A DNA stretch of 6,665 nt. Source: SLRI01 sp964460465 (lineage in GTDB: Bacteria > Pseudomonadota > Alphaproteobacteria > Geminicoccales > Geminicoccaceae). Below are positions 1 through 5,567 of this stretch, piece after piece; within the stretch, counting starts at the first letter, position 1; each line of letters opens with the position of its first letter. Location: the NCBI GenBank assembly GCA_964460465.1, contig CAYWSB010000235.1:1-6665 (forward strand), read 5' to 3'. The position numbers and the translations under genes were made by a program. The notes under the pieces are model-generated. The model was not told the origin of the DNA, did no database searches, and was given only the letters and a program-made list of their open reading frames with translations.

Positions 1-10
1 CCTGTTGCAG

Positions 11-55
11 ATGAGAATCGGGAAAAGATTCCGGTCAGCGTGAAAATGCTCTAGA
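11..55. repeat. Possible dispersed palindromic-type repeat at the left edge (partial)
   Basis: This stretch is much richer in A and T than the rest of the window and sits just downstream of ilvE. Read on the minus strand it begins CTAGAGCATTTTCACGCTG, which resembles the short intergenic repeats containing AGAGCATTTTC that I recall from many alphaproteobacterial genomes. It contains small inverted repeats: GAATC (15-19) with GATTC (27-31), and AGC (37-39) with GCT (48-50). Seeing only one copy, cut by the window edge, I cannot show that it is repeated. The alternative is the last 17 codons of a plus-strand gene ending at TAG 52-54. Confidence 0.3.
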
Positions 56-139
56 CCGAAGAAGCCCACCCGCCCGGTCGCGACCTCATGCGCGCCGGCT
101 GGTGCCGCCGCGACCAGGCCGAAGCCGACGTGAACCGCC

Positions 140-1006
140 TCAGCCCGCGCCGTTGCGCGTCGCCGCCCGGAAGTCGTCGACCAGCTGGCCGGTGACCGGG
201 CCCACCTGGTAGTGGCGGTCGTCGATCGCGCGCACCGGGGTGACCTCGGCGGCGGTGCCGGTGACGAAGACCTCCTGCGCCTGGTCGAGCTCCTCCGGCA
301 GGATGTGCCGCTCGATCACCTCGTAGCCCCGCTTTTTCGCCAGATCGATCACCGTGCGCCGGGTGATGCCGTCGAGAAAGCAGTCGGGGGTCGGCGTGTG
401 GATGGCCCCGTCGATGACGAGGAAGAGGTTGGCCCCGGTGGTCTCGGCGAGATAGCCGCGGTAGTCGAGCATCAGCGCGTCGCCGAAGCCCTTGGCCTCG
501 GCCGCGTGCTTGCAGATGGTGCAGATCATGTAGAGCCCGGCGGCCTTGCTCTTGACCGGGGCGGTGTTGGGGGCAGGCCGCTGGTAGAGCGCGCGGGTCA
601 GGGTGAGGTCGCTGTAGTACGCACCCCACTCCCAGCTCGCGATGGCGACGTTGATCCGCGCCTTCTGCGCGGAGACGCCCATCTGCTCGGAGCCGCGCCA
701 GGCGATCGGCCGGACGTAGCAGTCGGCCGCGCCGTTCCGCTCGACCACCGCCATGGTCGCGGCGTCGAGCTCGGCCGCCGTGTAGGGCACGTCGAAGCCC
801 AGGAACTTGCCGCTGTCGATCAGCCGCTGGCTGTGCTCGGTCAGCTTGAACACCTTGCCGCCATAGGCCCGCTCACCCTCGAACACGGCCGAGGCGTAGT
901 GCAGGCCGTGCGTCAGCACGTGCACCCTGGCGTCGCGCCAGGCGAGCATCTCGCCGTTCATCCAGATGTGGCCGTCGCGCGCGTCGAAGGGGATGATCTC
1001 AGCCAT
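140..1006 (-). CDS. ilvE: Branched-chain amino acid aminotransferase (IlvE, fold-type IV PLP enzyme)
   Basis: A 288-residue cytoplasmic transaminase. It moves the amino group between glutamate/2-oxoglutarate and the branched-chain pairs leucine, isoleucine and valine with their 2-oxo acids, the last step of their synthesis and first of their breakdown. The N-terminus (MAEIIPFDARDGHIWMNGEM) and the motif LTHGLHYASAVFEGERAY at about 31-48 are typical. Lys154 in PVKSKAAGLY is the expected pyridoxal-phosphate lysine. Glu188 in YLAETTGANLF should contact the cofactor ring nitrogen, and TGTAAEV (249-255) forms the phosphate-binding part. The length is normal for alphaproteobacterial IlvE. The start is chosen because it gives the family's usual N-terminus; the upstream Shine-Dalgarno is weak. 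The gene stands alone, divergent from a MarR-type regulator, and a TTGACA-containing promoter candidate lies about 80-110 bases upstream. D-amino acid transaminase and aminodeoxychorismate lyase share the fold, but the sequence fits IlvE best. Confidence 0.95.
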   Translation of the reverse strand: MAEIIPFDARDGHIWMNGEMLAWRDARVHVLTHGLHYASAVFEGERAYGGKVFKLTEHSQRLIDSGKFLGFDVPYTAAELDAATMAVVERNGAADCYVRPIAWRGSEQMGVSAQKARINVAIASWEWGAYYSDLTLTRALYQRPAPNTAPVKSKAAGLYMICTICKHAAEAKGFGDALMLDYRGYLAETTGANLFLVIDGAIHTPTPDCFLDGITRRTVIDLAKKRGYEVIERHILPEELDQAQEVFVTGTAAEVTPVRAIDDRHYQVGPVTGQLVDDFRAATRNGAG

Positions 1007-1077
1007 GGTCCAGGGCGTCCACCGGGCGTTCCGCTTGAAAACGTGACATTTTTCTGGGAAGATTTCGGGTTCTCAGG

Positions 1078-1093
1078 GATTGCGATCGCTATC
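1078..1093. promoter_or_regulatory. 16-base near-perfect palindrome, candidate operator
   Basis: GATTGCGATCGCTATC is its own reverse complement except for one mismatched pair (T1081 and T1090). It lies between the divergent ilvE and marR genes and covers the candidate -10 of ilvE and the candidate -35 of marR. MarR-family dimers usually bind palindromes of about this size, often in their own divergent promoter region, so autoregulation by the adjacent MarR protein is the simplest reading. That is inference: the sequence shows only the symmetry and the position. Another regulator, including the OmpR-type one, is possible, although OmpR-family sites are usually direct repeats. Confidence 0.4.
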
Positions 1094-1108
1094 ACCGGGT
1101 CCCATAAG
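1080..1108 (+). promoter_or_regulatory. Candidate promoter of the marR-response regulator-kinase operon
   Basis: On the plus strand TTGCGA (1080-1085), a 17-base spacer and CATAAG (1103-1108) each match four of six bases of the sigma-70 consensus. The spacing is ideal, and the site faces the MarR gene, leaving a leader of about 140 bases. It overlaps the candidate ilvE promoter on the other strand almost base for base, so the two could not easily be occupied together. Matches of this quality also occur by chance, so confidence is limited. Confidence 0.35.
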
Positions 1109-1114
1109 TGTCAA
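1086..1114 (-). promoter_or_regulatory. Candidate ilvE promoter
   Basis: On the minus strand there is a perfect TTGACA -35 element (1114-1109). A 17-base spacer leads to a weak -10 candidate, TAGCGA (1091-1086). A 15-base spacer would give GATAGC instead. Transcription would begin near 1079 and leave a leader of about 70 bases before the ilvE ATG. The -35 match is good and correctly oriented, but the -10 match is poor, so the call rests mainly on the -35 hexamer and position. The -10 lies inside the palindrome at 1078-1093. Confidence 0.4.
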
Positions 1115-1256
1115 TGCGAGGTCCGTGCTCGGAGGACCGCCACCGCCGCATGGCCGGCATGCGCCGGGCGATCGACGCGACGGGGTGCGCCTCGGAGCGA
1201 GGACGATGCACGGCGCCGCTTCGCGGTGACCCCGACCGTGACGGTGAAGGGCTGCC

Positions 1257-1823
1257 ATGATCCATGCACAGCGCGCGCAGAATCCACTTTTCCTGCGTGA
1301 CGCCGAGCTCGAGCGGAGCCTGGACCTGCTCGGCCTGCTGCAGCTCGAGCTGGAGGCGGTGATCGCACCCGTGCTCGAGCGGGGCGACCTCGAGCCGGCC
1401 GATGCCGTGCTGCTCGGGCGCATCGTCCAGGCGGCGGCGCGCAGCCTGCCGGTCAGCGCCGCCGATCTCGTGGCTTATCTGGGCTGGACCAAGCAGCGCA
1501 TGTCGCGCCGGCTGGGCTCGCTCGTCGACCGTGGCCTGGTCGAGCGGCGGCCGTCGCCCAGCGACCGCCGCCGCCAGCTCGTCCTGCCGACGGCGCTGGG
1601 CGGTCGGCAGCTCGACGAGCTGCAGGCGCTGCAGAAGCGCCAGCTCCGCCGCATCTTCCGCCGCGCCGGCCCGGCCGACGTGGCCGGCTTTCAGAACGTC
1701 CTCGCGGTGGCCGCGCAGCACGCGGCGCGCGGGCGGCAGGCGGCCCTGCCGGTGGCCGGCGAGCACCACCCGGGCGGTCCTGCCGACGCCGCCGTCCCCC
1801 GCGTCGACGGCGGGCCGCGATGA
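1257..1823 (+). CDS. MarR-family winged-helix transcriptional regulator (PetP-like)
   Basis: A 188-residue DNA-binding protein, expected to act as a dimer. An N-terminal helical dimerisation region (about 15-45) precedes a winged helix at about 46-115. Its likely recognition helix spans about residues 77-90 (around TKQRMSRRLGSLV), followed by DRGLVERRPSPSDRRRQLVL, where the Asp-Arg-Arg wing motif typical of MarR is visible. Residues 116-155 are again helical. The last 30 or so residues are rich in Gly, Pro and Ala and look disordered. The start is secure: an in-frame TGA at 1245-1247 sits just upstream and GAAGGG (1246-1251) is a usable Shine-Dalgarno. The stop overlaps the response regulator start as ATGA, implying translational coupling. 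A MarR gene directly before an OmpR-family regulator matches petP-petR of Rhodobacter capsulatus. The ligand, if any, is unknown. Confidence 0.85.
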   Translation: MIHAQRAQNPLFLRDAELERSLDLLGLLQLELEAVIAPVLERGDLEPADAVLLGRIVQAAARSLPVSAADLVAYLGWTKQRMSRRLGSLVDRGLVERRPSPSDRRRQLVLPTALGGRQLDELQALQKRQLRRIFRRAGPADVAGFQNVLAVAAQHAARGRQAALPVAGEHHPGGPADAAVPRVDGGPR

Positions 1824-2518
1824 GCGAGCAGGCCCACCTGCTCGTGGTCGACGACGACGAGCGGCTGCTCGCGCTGCTGCAGCGCTTCCTGACCCGGAGC
1901 GGGCATCTGGTCAGCATCGCCGGCGATGCCGAGGCAGCGCGGCAGAAGCTCGCTGGGCTGGATTTCGACCTCCTGGTCCTCGACGTGATGCTGCCCGGCC
2001 AGAGCGGGGTGGAGCTGACCGCCGAGCTCAGGCGGACCAGCGACCTGCCGATCCTGCTGCTCACTGCCAAGGGCGAGGGCCGCGACCGCATCGCCGGGCT
2101 CGAGGCCGGCGCCGACGACTATCTGGTCAAGCCGTTCGAGCCGCGCGAGCTGCTGCTGCGCATCGCGACCATCCTGCGCCGCGCCAGGGCCTCGGCTTCG
2201 CCGCAGCCGGCGAAGCCGGAGGTGCTGCATTTCGGCGAGTTCACGTTCGACCTCGGCAGCCTCGAGCTCACCCGCGCTGACGGCGAGATCGTGCATCTCA
2301 CCTCGGGCGAGCTCGCCCTCTTGCGCAGCCTCGCCGAGCGGGCCGGCGCGCCGATCAGCCGGGCGGAGCTCGGCGAGCTGTCCAACATCAAGGGCAACGA
2401 TCGGGCCGTCGACGTGCAGATGCTCCGCCTCAGGCGCAAGCTGGGCGACGACCCGCGCCAGCCGCGCCATCTCCTGACGGTGCGCGGCGAGGGCTACGCG
2501 CTCAGGCCGGGACGCTGA
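1820..2518 (+). CDS. OmpR-family response regulator (PetR-like)
   Basis: A 232-residue two-component regulator with an N-terminal receiver domain (about 5-120) and a C-terminal OmpR/PhoB winged helix (about 135-230). The receiver is complete: acidic pocket Asp11-Asp12, phospho-acceptor Asp55 in LLVLDVMLPG, Thr82 in LLLTAK, Tyr101, and Lys104-Pro105 in YLVKPF. The output domain shows the recognition helix region DRAVDVQMLRLRRKL (194-208) and the terminal hairpin LLTVRGEGYALRP. It should be phosphorylated by a histidine kinase and then bind DNA as a dimer. The neighbouring kinase, six bases downstream, is the obvious partner. The start overlaps the MarR stop by four bases with only a weak Shine-Dalgarno, so expression probably depends on coupling. 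Gene order and the DVQxxRLRRK-type output domain resemble PetR, needed for cytochrome bc1 expression in R. capsulatus; that function is not shown here. Confidence 0.92.
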   Translation: MSEQAHLLVVDDDERLLALLQRFLTRSGHLVSIAGDAEAARQKLAGLDFDLLVLDVMLPGQSGVELTAELRRTSDLPILLLTAKGEGRDRIAGLEAGADDYLVKPFEPRELLLRIATILRRARASASPQPAKPEVLHFGEFTFDLGSLELTRADGEIVHLTSGELALLRSLAERAGAPISRAELGELSNIKGNDRAVDVQMLRLRRKLGDDPRQPRHLLTVRGEGYALRPGR

Positions 2519-2524
2519 CCGGCG

Positions 2525-3895
2525 ATGGCGACCAGACACGAGGATTCCTGGCGGATCGGCCGCTTTCTCAACCGCACCGTCGTGCCGGGATCGCTGTTCT
2601 GGCGGTCGATCCTCATCGTCGTGCTGCCGCTGATCATCCTGCAGATCGTCCTCACGGTCATCTTCTACAACCGGCACTGGGACGTGGTGACCCGCTGGCT
2701 CGCCACCGGCGTGGCCGGCGAGGTGGCGCTCGCCGTCGAGCTGCTCGAGGAGGCCGAGACCGCCGAGGACCGCCGCCTTGTCCTGGCCCGGTTCCGCGAG
2801 TTCCACGACCTCAGGCTGTCGCTCGAGCCCGGCGGCGACCTCGCCACCGCGGTCCAGCAGGCCGGCATCGGCAGCCGCCGGCTGAGCCACATCGACGGCA
2901 AGGTGCTGCAGGGCTTCGAGGAGCGGCTGGACCGGCCGTTCGCCATCGACCTGCGCTCGGAGATGCCGCGCTTCGTCGTCGCCTATGTCCAGCTCGACGT
3001 CGGGCTCCTGCGGGTGCTGGCCCCGGCCCACCGGGTCACCGCCACCACCACCCGGCTGCTGATGTGGTGGATGGTCGGCGCCTCGCTCGTGCTGATCGTC
3101 GTCGCCATCTACTATGTCGGCCTGCAGGTGCGCCCGATCCGCGACCTCGCCAGGGCGGTCGAGAGCTTCGGCCGCGGCGAGGACGTGGGCGACTTCCGGC
3201 CGCGCGGGCCGTCGGAGGTGCGCCGTGCCGCCGCCGCCTTCAACCGCATGCGCGAGCGCATCCTGCGCCACATGGGGCAGCGCACCGAGATGCTGGCGGC
3301 GATCAGCCACGACCTGCGCACCCCGCTCACCCGAATGCGCCTCGAGCTCGAGATGCTGGGCTCCGACGATCCCATGGCGCGCGGCCTCGAGGCCGATGTC
3401 GACGACCTGATCGAGCTGGTCGACACCTATCTCGCCTTCGCCCGGGGCGAGGAGGGCGAGACGGCCGAGGCCGTCCAGCTCGAGCCGCTGCTCGAGCAGA
3501 TGGCGCAGCGCGCGCAACGTGCGGGCGCGGTCACCGAGGTGGCGGTCCCGGCCGGGATCACCTCGACGCTGCGTCCCGTGGCCTTCCGCCGCTGCCTCGC
3601 CAACCTGGTCGACAACGCCGCCCGCTACGGCAAATGGGTGCGGATCGCGGCCGAGCAGAAGGCGCGCGAGATCCTCATCACCGTCGAGGACGACGGCCCG
3701 GGCATCCCCGAGGCGCTGCGCGAGGCGGTGTTCCAGCCGTTCTACCGGATCGACACGGCCCGGCGGCGGCAGACCGGCGGCACCGGCCTGGGGTTGAGCA
3801 TCGCCCGCGACATCGTCCTCGGCCACGGCGGCGACCTGTTCTTCGAGACCGGCAGCCGCGGCGGGGCGAAGGCGGTGCTGCGGCTGCCGGCCTGA
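2525..3895 (+). CDS. Membrane sensor histidine kinase (EnvZ-like, HAMP and HisKA domains)
   Basis: A 456-residue inner-membrane kinase. One membrane segment lies at about 27-48 (RSILIVVLPLIILQIVLTVIF) and the second at about 178-199 (LLMWWMVGASLVLIVVAIYY), enclosing a periplasmic domain of about 130 residues of unrecognised fold. Then come a HAMP linker (about 200-252) and a HisKA domain with phospho-acceptor His262 in AISHDLRTPLTRMRLELEML. The ATPase domain has an N box with Asn360 and Asn364 (ANLVDNAARYG), a G1 box (EDDGPGIP, 388-395), PFYRID, and a G2 box (TGGTGLGLSIARDI, 417-430). All catalytic motifs are intact. It begins six bases after the response regulator, so the two are almost certainly a cognate pair. 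The stimulus cannot be read from the sequence. The SHDLRTPLTRMRLELEML segment is typical of the EnvZ-like class. Little Shine-Dalgarno signal is visible at its start, consistent with translational coupling. Confidence 0.93.
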   Translation: MATRHEDSWRIGRFLNRTVVPGSLFWRSILIVVLPLIILQIVLTVIFYNRHWDVVTRWLATGVAGEVALAVELLEEAETAEDRRLVLARFREFHDLRLSLEPGGDLATAVQQAGIGSRRLSHIDGKVLQGFEERLDRPFAIDLRSEMPRFVVAYVQLDVGLLRVLAPAHRVTATTTRLLMWWMVGASLVLIVVAIYYVGLQVRPIRDLARAVESFGRGEDVGDFRPRGPSEVRRAAAAFNRMRERILRHMGQRTEMLAAISHDLRTPLTRMRLELEMLGSDDPMARGLEADVDDLIELVDTYLAFARGEEGETAEAVQLEPLLEQMAQRAQRAGAVTEVAVPAGITSTLRPVAFRRCLANLVDNAARYGKWVRIAAEQKAREILITVEDDGPGIPEALREAVFQPFYRIDTARRRQTGGTGLGLSIARDIVLGHGGDLFFETGSRGGAKAVLRLPA

Positions 3896-3938
3896 GCTGC
3901 CGTGCCGATCCGATGCCCGCCTGGCGGTGCCAGCCGCG

Positions 3939-3959
3939 GCGCCGGTCGGACCCCGGCGC
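3939..3959. terminator. GC-rich hairpin between convergent genes, possible transcription end
   Basis: GCGCCGG (3939-3945) and CCGGCGC (3953-3959) form a perfect seven-base-pair stem with a seven-base loop. It lies in the 95-base gap between the convergent kinase and DUF1150 genes, where both transcripts must end. No run of T follows on either strand, so it is not a canonical intrinsic terminator, and short GC hairpins are common by chance in DNA of this composition. Nothing else is apparent in the gap. Confidence 0.25.
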
Positions 3960-3990
3960 GACGGCCGCTGCCCGCCGCGCCGGCCGGCTC

Positions 3991-4215
3991 TCAATGCGCG
4001 TCGACAGGCCTCAGGTCGTTCCGGCGGATCACCGCCATCGCCATCGCCCGGGAGGGTGCGACCGCCAGCGGCGTGCCGTCGGCGGCGAAGATGCCGTAGC
4101 AGACCTCGCCCTCGTCGCGGATCGGCAGGACGTAGGCGGTGTCCGCGACCAGCGCCCACCACTGCTCTTGCGTCAGTCGCGCGCGTGCGGCATGGCGTGT
4201 GGGCCCTGGGCTCAT
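3991..4215 (-). CDS. DUF1150 family small protein
   Basis: A 74-residue soluble protein of unknown function. The C-terminal two thirds match the pattern I know for DUF1150, a small family of Alphaproteobacteria: a YVLPI strand (28-32), the core FAADGTPLAVAPSRAMAMAVIRR (43-65) and a closing NDLRPVDAH, where the family usually ends in a similar Asp-X-X-Pro-Val-X-X-His. There is no signal peptide or membrane segment. A good Shine-Dalgarno, GGAGA (4228-4224 on the minus strand), lies eight bases before the ATG, which fixes the start. The gene stands alone, converging on the kinase gene and divergent from maf with a 77-base gap. DUF1150 genes elsewhere are often near small heat-shock proteins; none is visible here. 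Biochemical role unknown. Confidence 0.82.
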   Translation of the reverse strand: MSPGPTRHAARARLTQEQWWALVADTAYVLPIRDEGEVCYGIFAADGTPLAVAPSRAMAMAVIRRNDLRPVDAH

Positions 4216-4292
4216 GGCGACGGTCTCCGAAGCGCTCTCTGCGTCGACCCGGAGCCTAGCCCGGACCCCGTAAAGACGAGGTTAAGCCGCCG

Positions 4293-4913
4293 GTGACCGC
4301 GCTGCAGTCGAAGGAGCCGCCGCTCGTCCTGGCCTCGGGTAGCGCCGCCCGGGCGGCCATGCTGCGGGCCGCCGGCCTCGTCTTCACCACCCGCCCGGCC
4401 CCGGTCGACGAGGCCGAGCTGCGCGCCGCCCTCTTCGCCGAGGGGGTGGCCATGGCCGACGCCGCCACCGCGCTCGCCGAGCTCAAGGCGCAGCACGTGG
4501 CCGCGCGCACCCCCGGCGACGTCATCGTGATCGGCGCCGACCAGATCCTCGAGCACGACGGCCGCTGGCTGGAGAAGGCCGCGGATCGCGAGGGTGCCCG
4601 CGGCCGGCTGCAGGCACTCGCCGGCCAGCGCCACGTCCTGGCCGCGGCCGCGGTGGCATTCCGCGGCGGGGCCCGCATCTGGCACCACGTGGGCACGGCC
4701 GAGGTCGCCATGCGCCCGGTCTCCGATGCCGCCCTCGACGCCTATCTGGACGAGGCCGGCGAGGCGGCGCTGCGCTCGGTCGGCTGCTACGAGCTCGAGG
4801 GCCTGGGCGGCCAGCTCATTGCCGCCGTCCGCGGCGACCACTTCACCGTCCTGGGCCTGCCGCTGCTGCCGCTGCTGCAGTTCCTCCGCGACCAGGACGT
4901 GCTGCTGCGGTGA
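4293..4913 (+). CDS. maf: Maf family nucleoside triphosphate pyrophosphatase
   Basis: A 206-residue cytoplasmic protein of the Maf/HAM1 fold. Members hydrolyse nucleoside triphosphates, often non-canonical or pyrimidine ones, to the monophosphate and pyrophosphate, and are linked to septum control and pool sanitation. Visible family landmarks are LVLASGSAARAAMLRAAG (11-28), PVDE (37-40), AELKAQ with Lys65, GADQIL (81-86) with the presumed catalytic Asp83, and GCYELEGLGGQLI (164-176) before a FTVLGLPLLPLL closing motif. In the first motif the usual paired Arg is reduced to one: Ala19 replaces the first and Arg20 remains. I believe this is common in alphaproteobacterial members. The start is GTG, supported by GAGG at 4278-4281 about 11 bases upstream. 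The stop overlaps the coaE start (GTGA). Which nucleotide it prefers cannot be told from the sequence. Confidence 0.9.
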   Translation: MTALQSKEPPLVLASGSAARAAMLRAAGLVFTTRPAPVDEAELRAALFAEGVAMADAATALAELKAQHVAARTPGDVIVIGADQILEHDGRWLEKAADREGARGRLQALAGQRHVLAAAAVAFRGGARIWHHVGTAEVAMRPVSDAALDAYLDEAGEAALRSVGCYELEGLGGQLIAAVRGDHFTVLGLPLLPLLQFLRDQDVLLR

Positions 4914-5545
4914 GCCTCCTCGTCCTCGGCCTCACCGGCGGCATCGCCACCGGCAAGAGCCGGGCGGCACGGCTGTTTCGCGGCTTCGGCGTGCCGGTCT
5001 TCGACGCCGATGCCGCGGTGCATGCGCTGTTTCGGGCGGGCTCGCCGATGGTGGACGCGGTCGAGGCCGCCTTTCCCGGCAGCCGCGACCCAGGCGGGGC
5101 CATCGACCGCAAGGCGCTCGGGGTCAGGGTCCTGGGTGACCCGTCGGCGCTGCGCCGGCTCGAGGCCATCGTCCATCCGGCCGTCCGCGCCGCCGAGCGC
5201 CGCTTCCTCCAGCGGGTGGCGCGCGCCGGCTTCACGACGGCGCTGCTCGACGTCCCGCTGCTCCTCGAGACCGGCGGCGACCGCCTCGTCGACGCCGTGG
5301 TCGTGGTCGAGGTCCGCCCGGAGCTGCAGGCGCTGCGGGCGCTGCGTCGGCCGGGGATGACGCCGGCCAGGCTCGCTGCCATAAGGCGTCAGCAGCTGCC
5401 GGGGCCGGAGAAGCGGCGGCGGGCGGACTTCGTCCTGCCCGCCGGCTACGACCGGGGGGCCAGCGCCGCGGCCGTCGCCGGCATCCTGCGCCGGCTCGAC
5501 GACTGGCCGAGGCGGGCGTGGCCCGCCGCCTGGCTCAGGGCCTGA
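4910..5545 (+). CDS. coaE: Dephospho-CoA kinase
   Basis: A 211-residue P-loop kinase that phosphorylates the 3'-hydroxyl of dephospho-CoA with ATP, the last step of coenzyme A synthesis in the cytoplasm. The Walker A motif is LGLTGGIATGKS (6-17, with Lys16). DADAAVH (32-38) provides the Asp of the substrate site. HPAVR (89-93) and DVPLLLE (114-120) are both hallmark motifs, and the lid and adenine-binding part RRPGMTPARLAAIRRQQLP with EKRRRADFVL (146-176) is complete. Length is normal. Translation starts at GTG 4910, overlapping the maf stop by four bases, so it should be coupled to maf. It is followed 22 bases later by dnaQ. The last 20 residues (DDWPRRAWPAAWLRA) are rich in Trp and Arg and probably not part of the catalytic core. 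Confidence 0.95.
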   Translation: MSLLVLGLTGGIATGKSRAARLFRGFGVPVFDADAAVHALFRAGSPMVDAVEAAFPGSRDPGGAIDRKALGVRVLGDPSALRRLEAIVHPAVRAAERRFLQRVARAGFTTALLDVPLLLETGGDRLVDAVVVVEVRPELQALRALRRPGMTPARLAAIRRQQLPGPEKRRRADFVLPAGYDRGASAAAVAGILRRLDDWPRRAWPAAWLRA

Positions 5546-5567
5546 CGCGAAGGAGCGGAGAGCGGCG

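Noticed and set aside
1..54. Possible C-terminal tail of a plus-strand gene, PVADENREKIPVSVKML then TAG
   Set aside because: Only 17 codons are visible, the composition does not match the genes here, and the same bases resemble a dispersed repeat; too little to call a gene.
76..115. Inverted repeat GGTCGCG (76-82) and CGCGACC (109-115) downstream of ilvE as a terminator
   Set aside because: The loop is 26 bases and no T run follows on the ilvE strand; GGTCGCGACC at 76-85 is itself palindromic, so the pairing is not distinctive.
88..195. Small plus-strand open frame of 35 codons beginning MRAGWCRRDQ
   Set aside because: It runs into the 3' end of ilvE on the opposite strand, has no Shine-Dalgarno sequence, and is short enough to be chance at this GC content.
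1082..1089. GCGATCGC as an HIP1 element of cyanobacteria
   Set aside because: A single copy in a window that is clearly alphaproteobacterial; better explained as the core of the larger palindrome.
1120..1202. Short hairpins in the marR leader (GGTCC/GGACC at 1120-1138, CCTCG/CGAGG at 1190-1202) as a riboswitch or attenuator
   Set aside because: Each stem is only five pairs, there is no T run, and no known riboswitch pattern is visible.
212..1300. A plus-strand open frame of 362 codons opposite ilvE
   Set aside because: It is antisense to a complete IlvE and shows no family motif; it is a shadow of the ilvE codon pattern.
1691..4162. A minus-strand open frame of 823 codons opposite the MarR, regulator and kinase genes
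   Set aside because: It lies antisense to three genes with clear family motifs, its translation is low-complexity (rich in Arg, Gly, Ala, Glu, Gln and His) with no recognisable domain, and long stop-free antisense frames are expected at this GC content.
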